In this document: one piece after another, positions 1 to 10,410 of the stretch
Position numbering within the stretch: the stretch's first letter is position 1
Layout of the letters: each line of letters opens with the position of its first letter
DNA from: Zea mays
Taxonomy: Eukaryota; Streptophyta; Magnoliopsida; Poales; Poaceae
NCBI RefSeq assembly: GCF_902167145.1
Contig: NC_050098.1
Span: forward strand, 76,672,207 to 76,736,206
Length of the DNA: 64,000 bases
Reading direction: 5' to 3'
Translations under genes and position numbers: made by a program
The notes under the pieces: generated by a model
What the model was told of the DNA's origin: nothing
Databases searched by the model: none
What the model saw: only the letters and a program-made list of their open reading frames with translations

Positions 1-1467
1 AATAACTCAAGATTGTCTATTAAAATCATATTTGTCTAAAACTTAGAAAATTAAGAAAAGCAGTGGAAAATAATAAACAGAGAAGGAACATATTTTTCCT
101 AGTATACTTAAGTGATAAAGAACATAGGACAAATACAGAGAACCCTAGTCCAGAGCCAATCCATAGTTAAATATTTATTAGGCACTAAGAAATCAAGGAA
201 AACCATGATTAAAAATACAAGGGCCACTGTAAAAAGGGTAAAAAAAATCTCAATAGACTCCTAACTAATAGAACACCACTACAAAAATGATAAACACCCC
301 AACCCATCATAATAAGTTGGTTGAACAATTAAAACTTGATTTTGGCCTATGTTCTAATTAAATCATGATGAAGCCTAAAATTGTGCAACAATGGGCAAAC
401 AAATTTTTACTCAATTACTTATGAAGTAGACCACCAGAGAAAAATATGAAACTCAACTAAAAAGGTAAGGTAACACACATTACCCCCTACCCCATGAAAA
501 ATGCCATATATTCCAAGAGTTTCTACCACCTTTTCCCTTAAGCAAAAAGTTGCCAACTCCTAGAATGATTGCTTTTGCACAAAGAAGAAGATAGGAAAAA
601 TTAGGAATCGGTCGTTTGACATTTTTCATGTATAGTGGTAGTAGAAAGCACCCCTATGGCCAAGAACTTTAGAAAATCACAGTAAAATGACCAATAGGTA
701 TTAGTGGCTAAAACTTGGTACAAAGTCATATCGTTACACCTAAATGCCAGCAAAAATAAGCTTTAGGGATTAATCCACTGTTAGAAGAGAGGTTTAGTTC
801 AAGGCACTCTTTCTACCCTAAAACTTAGTATTTTTGTACAAAGAGAACCTTTAACATTTTAAGCCTAAATTTTTGAGACTGAGAGTTGTACACCAGTAAG
901 AGCTACTGTAATTTTTATAGAATTTTTGGAAATTTATAAAGCCATAGTGTAGTTAAAACCCACCTTAAAAGCATAAGAGGAAAAGAGAAGAAGAAAGAAT
1001 AATGGATCTCAATCCAATGAATTCAGCAGGGATCATAATAAACCTTCACTAAGACAAAAGGAAATCAGTGGGGCACTAAAATAATCTGACCATTTAACTT
1101 AACCAAACTCAACCCTAAATTGGCTAAGTATACCACATGCCCATAGTAAGATTTAACCTTACTTTGTCAAATTGATCATTTCTCTTACTACAACATTGCA
1201 TATCACGGCATACATATATCTCACTCATTGCATTTATTACATACCTCGCTGACGGAGAATACGTGCTCATTCCTGAGCAAGGAGATGTCCATGAGGAAGA
1301 CCAGGAGCCAACTCCCAAGCCAGCCACAACAGATCTCCCCGCAGTCCCAGCATTTGAAGGCAAGCCCCGGTCTTATGCATAACCAATTTATATATGCTAC
1401 TTTACTACACTTAATGTTTGTAGGCTTGTAATGTGCACTTAAGTGTAGGAGTTGATTGAAACCCTTA
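1..1467 (+). mobile_element. Element A, 5' LTR, left part
   Basis: This stretch matches 20256-21709 nearly throughout, with differences of several percent by eye and a few small indels (for example about 25 bases near 230-260 that are absent from the other copy). The second copy is the same part of A's 3' LTR, so the window opens roughly 1.8 kb inside A's 5' LTR. There is no coding content; the ORFs here are short and not shared between copies. The LTR is interrupted at 1467/11027 by element I. Confidence 0.9.
1463..1467. repeat. Target-site duplication CCTTA, left copy
   Basis: The five bases CCTTA directly precede the TGTTGGGG end of element I and recur directly after its terminal CCAACA at 11027-11031. 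The uninterrupted homologous site in A's 3' LTR (about 21706-21713) carries the sequence only once. This proves insertion of element I into A. Confidence 0.97.
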
Positions 1468-2084
1468 TGTTGGGGCTATGCTTCGTCGCCGAAGGTCTTG
1501 TAGGAAGAAGCAGTTTTCGGCTGAAGCTGTTCGTATGAGATGACCGAAGGTTCCTCTTCATGAAGCTTCAGAATTTACAAACCGACATAAAAGTAGAATG
1601 ACCTTTTTAGTCCTTAAATATTTGAGTCACCGTTGTAATCCCTTATGAGGGGCATAGTTGTAATTCCTCACAGGCTACGCCCTGTGCCTATAAATAGGTG
1701 AACAGTACCTCTGTACGGTCCACGCAATCTTGTAATCACTTGCATATTACGCTGGAATTATTGCTTTCTGCTAAGACGAAGGTATAAATGTACTTAAATA
1801 TTATGTTTCAATATTTAGGTTCATATAATAAAGTATATGTGAATATTGTTATTCATTTTCGGTATGTCTTTCTATAATATCTTATGTTTTATATTTTATT
1901 TTCATATTGTTTCTCAAGTCTGGTCACGAAGGTATGACCTTCGTGATATTTTGTTTATGGCCTTCGTCCGAAGCTCATTAAATCCTTGGGGAGATAATGC
2001 TTCCGCGGACGAAGGGCATTAATATTTAACATTTTTATGTTGCCTTGTTCTTAATTCATAGCATTTGAGAACAAGTCCCCAACA
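1468..2084 (+). repeat. Element I 5' LTR
   Basis: Begins TGTTGGGG and ends CCCCAACA, an inverted terminal pair, and is ~99% identical to 10411-11026. Dense in the motif GAAGG/CTTCG, typical of this family. It holds a TATA box at 1689-1696. Confidence 0.97.
1689..1696 (+). promoter_or_regulatory. TATA box of element I LTR (U3 promoter)
   Basis: TATAAATA preceded by GTGCC and followed by GGTGAACAG, about 220 bp into the LTR; the 3' LTR copy is at 10631-10638. Position and sequence fit the RNA polymerase II start of the sense transcript. Confidence 0.75.
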
Positions 2085-2102
2085 TTGGTGCCCACCTCCG
2101 GT
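2085..2102 (+). other. Primer-binding site, element I
   Basis: Directly after the LTR end comes TTGGTGCCCACCTCCGGT. A TGG start next to the LTR is the expected form of a tRNA 3'-end complement. I cannot name the tRNA with confidence; it is not the initiator-Met type seen in the chromodomain elements of this window. Confidence 0.65.
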
Positions 2103-2128
2103 GAACTCACTTCCACTTTTTTGAGCTG

Positions 2129-3862
2129 ATGGCTTCGTTCAACGATCGAGCTGGAGCTGCTTCGGCTCCAAAGCTGGTGCTCCCGATAACAGGTGGTTCG
2201 TGCTCAGAACCAGCCAACAAAAAGCAAAAGAAAGAGGCGCAGAGAAGGGTACAACATGTTGGAGTGCAGGGACCCTTCATCAAGTCAAGGTGGTCCCACA
2301 TTCCAATCACCTTCTCCCAGGAGGACCTTCAGCTCAAGGATTTTCCTCATAACGATGCTATGGTTATTTCTTGCGTTATCAAAGGGTTTCTGGTCCACAA
2401 TGTCTTGGTTGATACAGGCAGTGCAGCTGATATCATATTTGCTAAGGCCTTCAGGCAAATGCAAGAGCCAGAAGATAAGATTCATGATGCTACACACCCT
2501 CTCTGTGGCTTCGGAGGAAGACAGATTGTAGCACTGGGCAAGATCACCATGCCAGTGACCTTCGGATTCATCAACAACACCAGAACTGAGCAAGTTGTGT
2601 TTGACATTGTTGACATGGAATACCCTTACAATGCAATTATTGGTCGTGGCACCCTCAATGCTTTCGAAGCAATTCTTCATCCTGCTTACCTTTGCATGAA
2701 GATACCTTCGGATCAAGGACCCATTGCTATTCATGGGAGTCAGGAAGCTGCCAGAAGGGCTGAGGGAAACTGGACTGACTCAAAAGCAATCCATAACATA
2801 GATGGAGCTGAAGCTTGTGAACAGTACAAATTCAGAAGGGAGAAAGCAGCTTCAGCAGATCAGCCGAAGCCCATGCTCTTATGTGAGGACATAGCAGAGC
2901 AGAGGGTGTTGTTGGGCTCTCAATTATCCGAAGAGCAGGAGAAAACCTTGATAAGGTTTTTGTTCAACAACAAAGATGTTTTTGCATGGTCAGCCAATGA
3001 TCTTTGCGGAGTTAATAGGGATGTTATTGAACACTCGCTCAATGTTGACCCATCCTTCAGACCCAGAAAGCAGAGGCTTCGGAAAATGTCTGATGACAAG
3101 GCCGAAGGTGCTCGTAATGAAGTCAAAAGGCTCCTCAGTGCAGGAGTTATCAGAGAAGTAAAGTACCCAGAATGGCTAGCTAACACTGTTATGGTAAAAA
3201 AGGCCAATGGCAAATGGCGAATGTGTATCGATTTTACAGATCTCAACAAGGCCTGTCCGAAGGACGAATTCCCATTGCCAAGGATAGACTCCTTAGTTGA
3301 TGCAGCAGCTTCGTCAGAGCTTATGAGTCTTCTCGATTGTTATTCAGGCTATCATCAAATTTGGATGAAGAAGGAGGATGAACCAAAGACCAGTTTCATA
3401 ACCCCTAGTGGAACATATTGTTACCTTCGGATGCCTGAGGGGCTCAAGAACACTGGAGGAAGTTTCAGCAGAATGACTGCGAAGGTTCTCCAATCTCAGA
3501 TAGGCAGAAATGTGCTAACTTATGTTGATGATATCATTGTAAAAAGCACGAAACAGGAAAATCACATTGCTGATTTGCAGGAGACCTTCGCCAGTTTTAG
3601 ACAAGCTGGCCTAAAGTTGAATCCAGAAAAATGTGTCTTCGGAGTAAAGAAGGGGAAATTTCTTGGATGCTTGGTTTCAACAAAGGGAATTGAAGCTAAC
3701 CCAAGTAAAATTGAAGCTATACTTCGAATGGAGCCACCAACTACAAAAAAGGGGGCCCAAAGATTGACAGGGAGGCTGGCATCTCTTAATAGATTTATAT
3801 CCAGATCAGCAGAAAGAAATTTACCATTCTTCGAAGTGCTGAAATCAGCCGAAGTCTTTTAA
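2129..3862 (+). pseudogene. Element I gag stub + protease + reverse transcriptase
   Basis: Open from ATG 2129 to TAA 3860-3862, 577 codons. Residues 1-60 are a short basic leader where a full gag (usually several hundred residues, with zinc knuckle) should be; no knuckle is present. An aspartic protease follows with LVDTGSAADIIF, active-site Asp about residue 95. RT spans about residues 265-510 with CIDFTDLNKACPKDEFPLPR and the catalytic YVDD at about 465-468. The product would be a polyprotein making cDNA inside a particle, but without gag no particle can form from this copy. The frame ends in two adjacent stops (TAA TGA) at 3860-3865, where the family has Gln-Trp; both are C-to-T or G-to-A type changes. 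The same frame continues beyond the stops. Confidence 0.9.
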
Positions 3863-3865
3863 TGA

Positions 3866-5635
3866 GGACCAAGCCAACAAAAAGCCTTCGAGGAACTGAA
3901 GCAATATTTGATAGATTTAACAACATTAACTCCACCAATGCCAGGGGCTCCTTTGTTATTATATGTGGCAGCTTCGCACTCAGCGGTAAGTGCAGCACTT
4001 GTTCAGGAGAAGCTTGATGGCCAAGTCAAGAAGTAGGTCCCAGTGTATTTTGTATCTGAAGTTCTTAGTATATCAAAGAAAAACTATACAGAATTGGAGA
4101 AGGTGTTATATGCTGTTTTGATGGCATCCAGGAAGCTTCAGCATTACTTTCAAGCATACAATATTGTTGTTCCTTCTTCGCAGCCGTTGAAGGATATTAT
4201 GAGAAATAGAGAAGCTACTGGGCGGATTGGAAAATGGGCTGTAGAGCTCAATGAATTTTGCATTGATTATGTGCACAGATCTTCGATCCAGTCTCAAGCA
4301 TTGGCAGATTTTATCGCCGATTGGACGCCAGGGGCTCAGGATGAAGAAACAAATAAAGATGCCGAAGTATGGACAGTGTTTTGCGATGGGTCTTGGGGAA
4401 CCTTCGGAGCAGGAGCAGCTGCTGTGTTGGTCTCACCATCCAAAGTTAAAACTTGTTATGCGGCAAGACTCGATTTTAGTTGTACAAACAATATTACTGA
4501 GTATGAAGCCTTGCTTTTGGGACTTCGGAAGTTAAAAGCAATGGGAATCAGAAGGGCCATTCTTAAAACTGATTCCCAGGTTGTTTCGGGTCATATCGAC
4601 AAGAGTTGCAAGGCTAAAGATCCGAAGCTTGAAAAATATCTAGACACGGTCCGAAGAGTCGAAGCTTCCTTCGAAGGATTTTCTGTCAAAAATATCCCTC
4701 GAGGACAAAATGAGCATGCTGATTTGCTAGCTAAGTCAGCAGCACAAGAGCTGCCCTTACCTTCGGATGTGTTCTTCGAAACAATAACAGCACCTTCAGT
4801 AGAACTTCTTGAAAGAGCAGTCCTCAATATATCTCCTGTTTATAGCGAAGACTGGAGAACTGAGATCATCTCTTACCTCCAGGGTAAATTCCTTTCAGTT
4901 GACGAAACTTATAACAGGAGGATAGAGGCAAGAGCTCGTCCATATGTCATGATAGAAGGGGAGTTGTACAAGCATGGAGTTTGTGCTCCACTACTCAAGT
5001 GTTTATCTAGAACCGAAGGCATAGAATTGATGAAAGAAATACATGCAGGCCTGTGTGGATCTCACATTGGATCTAGGCCGTTACTTGGAAAAGTTTTCCG
5101 TCAAGGGTTTTATTGGCCGAAGGCAGCTTCGGATGCAGCGGAATTAGTTCAAAAGTGCGAAGGTTGTCAGAAATGTGCAAGAGATCAAAAACAACCTTCG
5201 TCCTTAACCCAGCTCATACAACCCATCTGGCCATTGCAAAGGTGGGGCCTTGACTTGTTAGGTCCGTTACCACCAGCCCAAGGGAACTTAAGATATGTTG
5301 TAGTGGCTGTGGAATATTTTTCTAAATGGATTGAGGCAAAGCCTTTAGCCACAATAACTTCGGCTACCATTCAAAAGTTTTTCTGGCAGAATATTGTTTG
5401 TCGTTTCGGGGTACCAAAGGCCATCACTGTAGATAATGGAACACAGTTCGACTCCGAAGCTTTCAGAGATTTCTGTGATCAAATTGGTACGAAGATCCAT
5501 TTTGCATCAGTCAGGCATCCGGAGTCAAACGGACTCGTTGAAAGAGCCAATGGCATTATAATGACAGGAATAATGAAGTTAATCTTCAATCAACCCAGGG
5601 GAAAGTGGCCAGATCAATTAATCAAAGTGGTATGA
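3866..5635 (+). pseudogene. Element I pol continued: RNase H, archaeal-type RNase H, integrase core
   Basis: Same frame as the RT, resuming after the double stop, with a further TAG at 4034-4036 (Gln codon position) before an open run to TGA 5633-5635. The first RNase H domain (about 3900-4320) has AAS where the catalytic DAS would be, the usual degenerate state in Tat elements. The second, archaeal-type domain begins at FCDGSWG (4385 region) with TEYEA and KTDSQ supplying the acidic residues. Integrase follows: H-H-C-C finger ending CEGCQKC, then WGLDLLG, TVDNGTQF and ESNGLVERANG for the D, D, E triad. The product would degrade the RNA strand and insert cDNA into the host genome. This copy cannot make it in one piece. 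Confidence 0.9.
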
Positions 5636-6081
5636 GCCACAACACAACAATATCAAGGTCAACCGGCTTTACTCCATTCAAACTATTGTTTGGTGACGAA
5701 GCAATAACTCCGGAGGAAGCCAAAACTGGATCAATAAGAGTAGTAGCTTCGGCAGAATCAGATTCTGAAGCTGTTTATTCTGTGGAAAAAGATGCTATAG
5801 AAGGGATCAGGCTTCAAGCTGTGGAGAACATCAATAAGTATCAAGCCGAAACAATCAAATGGTGTGATAGAAAGGTTCGGCTAAAGAATATTGAGCCAGG
5901 ACATTTGGTGCTTCGGCGAGTGGCTAACCCAGATACAGTGGGCAAGTTGCAGTTGAAATGGGAGGGACCTTTTTTGGTAGCATCTTCGTCAAGACCCGGT
6001 TCATACAGATTGAAGGATATGGACGGCAACGACATTCCTAGATCTTGGAATGCGGATGAGCTTCGGCGATATTATGTGTAA
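5605..6081 (+). pseudogene. Element I integrase C-terminal part, frameshifted
   Basis: The integrase frame is lost by a 1-base deletion near 5634, inside what should read VVWSHNTT, and continues in the next frame to TAA at 6079-6081. The ORF drawn from ATG 5605 overlaps the previous frame; real homology starts about 5636. Residues include STGFTPFKLLFGDEA and a basic tail ending in GSYRLKDMDG and LRRYYV, which is the usual C-terminus of Tat integrases. There is no chromodomain, again as in Tat. This single frameshift adds to three upstream stops. Confidence 0.88.
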
Positions 6082-6245
6082 CTTGATGTAATTTTTATAT
6101 TTTTTCTTTCATGGCACCCTTTTCCTTTCTGAAGGGGGAGAAAGGTTTTTAATGGGGCCATCATATGTAATTTCCTTTTTTAGTTCTATAAGAGCAAAAT
6201 CCCCCAAGGATGTAAATGTAAAAGCTGAGAACGCACCATCGAGTG

Positions 6246-6569
6246 CCGAAAGTAAAAGGCGAAGAAGCTCCAAAGTCGTTCCTAAGGGAATGCAGAGCTT
6301 ACAGCGAAAAGTCAACGCTGATTCCACCGAAAGTAAAAGGCGAAGAAGCTCCAAAGTCGTTCCTAAGGGAATGCAGAGCTTACAGCGAAAAGTCAACGCT
6401 GATTCCGCCGAAAGTAAAAGGCGAAGAAGCTCCAAAGTCATTCCTAAGGGAATGCAGAGCTTACAGCGAAAAGTTAACGCTGATTCCGCCGAAAGTAAAA
6501 GGCGAAGAAGCTCCAAAGTCGTTCCTAAGGGAATGCAGAGCTTACAGCGAAAAGTCAGCGCTGATATAT
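6246..6569 (+). repeat. 81-bp tandem repeat, four units
   Basis: Units start with CCGAAAGTAAAAGG at 6246, 6327, 6408 and 6489, exactly 81 bp apart, and differ by only a few bases. It lies in the 3' untranslated part of element I, 165 bp after pol. Because 81 is divisible by 3 and the unit lacks stops, it creates long false ORFs in two frames. Such arrays between pol and the antisense gene recur in Tat elements. Confidence 0.95.
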
Positions 6570-7053
6570 GATTGTTTCTAAGGAAATAACGGCTGTGATT
6601 ATGGCTTCGGATATGTGTTTGGACATTCATTTGCACATCACATTACATCATAACATTTGCATTCATAAACATTCATCCAGGCATATGTAGGATAACCATC
6701 ATCATAGCATAAGTGGTTGCTTCGGCAAAAAGAAAAAACTGTCTTTTGTACTTCTTCGTGTACGGAAAAAAAGAGCTTCGGGAGAAAGGGAAATGTTGTT
6801 TTTTTATGCTTCGCTGTGTACGAAAAGAAGGGAAGGTGTTTTTTCGCTTTCGGCTCAAAAAGATAATTTCGTCCACATCAAAGCACCTCTCATACATTAA
6901 TGGAAGGGTAAGAACATATTACAAGGTATGAACAGAATTCATTAAGAACAAGTTTAGTCACATTTACAAAAGTTATCTCAAAAGTTTCTTGAGTCTGTCT
7001 ACAGTATACTCCTATTTAATCTTCAAGGGACCTCAGCTTCGGCATCATTCTCT
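6570..7053. other. Element I non-coding spacer between pol 3' repeat and antisense gene
   Basis: AT-rich sequence with several poly-A and poly-T runs and the family's CTTCG motifs. No ORF of note. It would carry the 3' UTR of the antisense gene (reading leftwards from 7053) and part of the long 3' UTR of the sense RNA. Confidence 0.7.
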
Positions 7054-9960
7054 TTAAGCATCGGCCTCGGCTTCGTCATCCTACATGAATTAAGTTGTTG
7101 TAAGTCAAAATCGAGCTTGAAGAAAGAGGTAAGCACAAGGTATGATTTCTTACTGGTTCAAGATGACTCCGAGCTTCGTCTCCAGCCTTTTCTCGCCCGC
7201 CTTTTGTCCATATCATCTTTACAAATCTCTTAGAAATGCTTCGGGCGAGATCAGGAATGTCATCTAGAATTGATGGTGATAGAGTGAAATTGGGCCTATT
7301 GACAATTTTTCCATAATCGCAGCCAGCTTTTAGGAAAGCTGCAGCAGTGCCCCGAGAAGCTACCCAGGCGCAGAAGTCACCGTGCCCGGCTATAACTTCG
7401 TCAAGCTCATCAATTTCACCTTCAATATGTTCGAAGGTCTTTGGTAAATCTTCAGCTGACGGGGTGAATTTCTCACTGCTAGCTCCAACTGAGTGGAAAA
7501 TTTTTCTTAGTCGTTGAATACATTTGTTGCTAAATTCCAAACATTTGTCTTGAAGGCCCGCCAATAGTTTTTTCAAATCTGAATTTTGTTGGACTTCGGC
7601 ATCAAGTTTTGCATTAAGTTCTTGCTTTTCTTGTTCAAACTGTCCAGATTGGCAGAGAAGCTTCGTGTTCAGTTCTGATATTTTAGCTTCGGCTTCCGCC
7701 AATAAGCCTTCAGTTGCTTGAAGCTCGAAGTTCTTCTTTTCAATAGTAGCTGATTGCTCTTTTATTTTGCTTTCTAAATTTTCAATTATAACCTCGTGTT
7801 TCTTGTCTTCCAGATCTTGCTGCATTTTCAAAGCTTTGCTTAACAGCATACTCTGCACGAAAACAACCTTCGTTAGACATGTCTTCATTATTAAAAACAA
7901 TAAAAGTTAAGGGAAAAGTAGTTCACCTTGAAATTGGAATAAAATAAACTACCAACGATATGTTGTCGTCGGTAGCGGCTAATGTCCGTTTCTAGCTTCG
8001 GAAAACCGATACTCTTTGACAGAGTACCGATAACCTTAGCTCCAGTTTGATCCCGGATACAGTCTAATTTTTCATCATCAATACCTCCGAAGAGGAGTGC
8101 TCCTGGTTTATATCCGCAAGATTTGGCATACTCTTTAAGCTCCTCTATTTCGGTTCTTGACAATTTTTCTCCAACTAAATTTTGAAACATGAAGGTCTCG
8201 TCCTCTGAAGCTTCGTCAGCAATTTCCTTTTCTTTCCCCGACACTGCGGCCATGGCCTCTTCGGCGGCAGTAGTAGCTTCTTCTGTGGCCATGTCTAGCA
8301 GCATTTTGTCGATGTGTTCGATTGTGCTTTCCAAGTTCAAATCTTCAATTGAGGTAGCTTCGGCAGCCGCGACCTCCAAAGGTGTGATTTCAATATTTGT
8401 TATTTCCTCAGCCGCTGGTATCTTCTGAGCTGATGCTCTCGGTGGTGTCTTGTCAATGACCTCTGTCACAGCGATGATTCTTTGTCTCTTTGCTTTAGTC
8501 GTTTTCTTCGTTTTTTTGGGCTCCTTTTCCTTCTGAAAAAACTTTGTCAGTTGAGGCCCCAATGGACTTAGCTTCGCAGGCAGGGATTCAGTCATTACCT
8601 TCAAAATTTCCTCCACGTCAGTGGCAGAGCGTGATGCGGGACTTTCTTCTTCGTCGGATACTTTTTGCTTCGGAGAAGACACTTTCCTCTTCTTCGGAAT
8701 TTTCTTCTTTGATGGTTCTTTCTCATCTTCATTTAAGGCTTCGGTTATCCTTTTCCTTTTCCGGCCTCCGACACCTTTATTCAGATTTTCGTAGTCAGGG
8801 TATTCAAAACCCAAGGCGTCCAGCACTCGATTCAGTCTTCGCTTCGGACGGGTGCCGAAGGCCGCAGTCATCAACTGATCTTCTTTTTTGGAGTAATTGC
8901 CAAGTATTTCATTGCACATTATTTCAATTGTTTCCAACCACTCTTGGCAAGGTGTTTTAAAGTATTTCTTAAACTTGTAATAGTAAGGTAACCGCACAAG
9001 TTCACCTTCTTTCTTCTCCCCCTCTAGCTTCAGCATTTCCCATTCTTTTAAACTAGGAAAAACCCTGAAAGCCAAAAACTCCTGAACCAGGTCTCTTGTA
9101 CTGATATGCTCTGCAATAATTCTGAATTCATCCAACGCTTGTTGGGTTGGACCTTCTGGTGTCATGTTGCAACGAGGTCGGGTTTCTCCGAAGATTAGTT
9201 CAAGTGGACTTTGCACAAGCTTCTCCTTGTCGTCATCAACCTTGACATAGAACCACTCCGACTTCCAGCCTGCTGCCCATTTGCTTCGGTAGCTGATTAC
9301 AGGAAACTTTGTGGTTTTCCGATAAGCAAAATTATAGCAACCAAAATTGTCATGCAATCCATCTTTTCTAGCCTTCGTCTGATAGTGCAGCTCGTGAACT
9401 CGACAAAAGCTGTCCGCAAACGGCTCCACCGCTTGGCTTCGGAGGGCCCAGATATAAACACTAAGTCTAACGATAGCGTTAGGAGTCAACTGATGAAAGT
9501 AGATACCAAACCTCTTCAGTACCTCTGCAATAATTCCATGTAGGGGGAATCTTAATCCAGCCTTTAGAAAGCTCTTGAAAATAACTATTTCATCCTTCTC
9601 CGGCTTTGGGGTAGTTTCTTCCCCCCCGAAGCGTAGTAGCTTCTTCTGACTTTCACTGAAATAACCCGACTTTACCATCTTGGAGAGATCAGCCTTTGAA
9701 ACAGTAGACTTTCCGAAGTCCAAGTGGCTGGGTTTACTTGGCATGGCAATACGATAATCATCTTTGGGATCAGTTTCCTCAATGTTTTCTTCTTCTGCTT
9801 CAGCAGTTGTTTGTTCTGCTTGTTCTGCATCAGCACTGGGGATTTTGTCCGAAGTTACCAGCCCAGATCGTTGCATCGCTTCGGAGATGGGAATAGTCTC
9901 CGAACCTTCAGCTTCGCCTCCCTCACGCTCAACCCTAGCGGTAGAACGCACTCTAGCCAT
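7054..9960 (-). CDS. Antisense three-exon gene of element I (Tat 'putative gypsy-type transposon' family)
   Basis: Read from ATG 9960. Exon 1 9960-7927 (678 codons), exon 2 7852-7154 (233 codons), exon 3 7080-7054 (8 codons and stop): 919 residues with no stop. Both introns follow GT-AG and fall on codon boundaries. Residues ~1-80 are acidic; ~85-400 hold the conserved domain I recognise as the plant 'putative gypsy type transposon' family (blocks HQLTPNAIVR, VHELHYQTKA, FGCYNFAYRK, ISTRDLV, EILGNY, PKRRLNRVLDALGFEYPD). A KR-rich part follows with an NLS-like PKKRKV at 422-427. Exon 2 encodes a coiled coil (~685-790), then a domain with AGHGDFCAWVASRGTAAAF; the tail DDEAEADA is acidic. Biochemical function is unknown; nuclear location is inferred. 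A TATA box lies 185 bp upstream. It is intact while the sense pol is broken. A decayed relative is at 39481. Confidence 0.85.
7081..7153 (-). other. Intron 2 of the antisense gene (73 bp)
   Basis: On the minus strand the donor is CCA|GTAAGA and the acceptor TTCATGTAG|GATGAC. Splicing joins HLEP to DDEAEADA and a stop, instead of reading on into 25 unrelated residues. Length is near the plant minimum. Confidence 0.75.
7853..7926 (-). other. Intron 1 of the antisense gene (74 bp)
   Basis: Donor AAG|GTGAAC, then a T-rich interior, acceptor TTTTCGTGCAG|AGTATG on the minus strand. Removal joins two frames exactly at codon boundaries and links the conserved domain to the coiled coil. Without splicing the frame ends 11 codons later. 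Confidence 0.8.
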
Positions 9961-10396
9961 TTAATTCTGAATTTGTGGGAATTAAATACTTTTTCTTCCG
10001 AAGTTTTTTCTTCTGACGAAGCAGGCTTCAAGCTGGAGCTTCGTTCGATTCCAAGAGTCAAGCTTCGGCTATGGTTAAAAATTTTGGCAGCAAAACAGTG
10101 CAAATAGCAATGAATGCTGTGGTAACTTCACACCTACTCGTCTGTTTATATAGTACTGCAGGTAAGAAGGCGAAGCGCCAGGATTTTTACACCAGGCGGA
10201 CAACCGCTTGCACTCGCTGCGCGGTGGACCGCAGAGACCAAACAGTAACTCTGCAAGGTGGGACCGCTATGCGCTGGGAAACTGAATCGTTTCTCGACAA
10301 CGAGCTCAGGGAAGGTGTTTTTTGGACCTTCGGCTTCCTGAAGCTTAGGAGACTTTTTTCACGGATCAAGCTCGTTACGAAAAACGATCTAGCGCC
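9961..10396 (-). other. Element I 3' internal region: 5' leader and promoter of the antisense gene
   Basis: Between the antisense ATG and the 3' LTR. It contains the TATA box at 10145-10152 and blocks conserved with 39115-39480 of T2: a GAAGTTACCACAGCATTCATT-like stretch after the TATA box, TTTTTAACCATAGC before the ATG, and CCAAAAAACACCTTCCCTGAGCTCGTTG nearer the LTR (quoted here only as landmarks). The ORF predicted at 10071-10481 on the plus strand is not conserved. Confidence 0.7.
10145..10152 (-). promoter_or_regulatory. TATA box of the antisense gene in element I
   Basis: TATATAAA on the minus strand, followed by CAGACGAGTAGG. The same box with the same downstream context occurs in T2 at 39300-39307, 180 bp before its ATG. 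This supports a dedicated promoter opposing the sense transcript. Confidence 0.75.
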
Positions 10397-10410
10397 GCGA
10401 AAGGGGCTAC
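10397..10410 (+). other. Polypurine tract of element I
   Basis: The sequence CGCGAAAGGGGCTAC ends at the 3' LTR start. A purine run next to TGTTGGGG is the plus-strand primer site. T2 has the matching GCGAAGGAGCTAC on the minus strand. Confidence 0.8.

Noticed and set aside
2285..2734. 149-codon minus-strand ORF opposite element I protease
   Set aside because: A shadow of the coding strand; not behind a promoter and unrelated to the real antisense gene.
6246..6569. CRISPR-like array
   Set aside because: Units are contiguous, with no spacers, in a plant retrotransposon.
6152..6581. Two overlapping plus-strand ORFs of 139 and 112 codons
   Set aside because: Both are products of the stop-free 81-bp tandem repeat; they read the same DNA in two frames and have no separate support.
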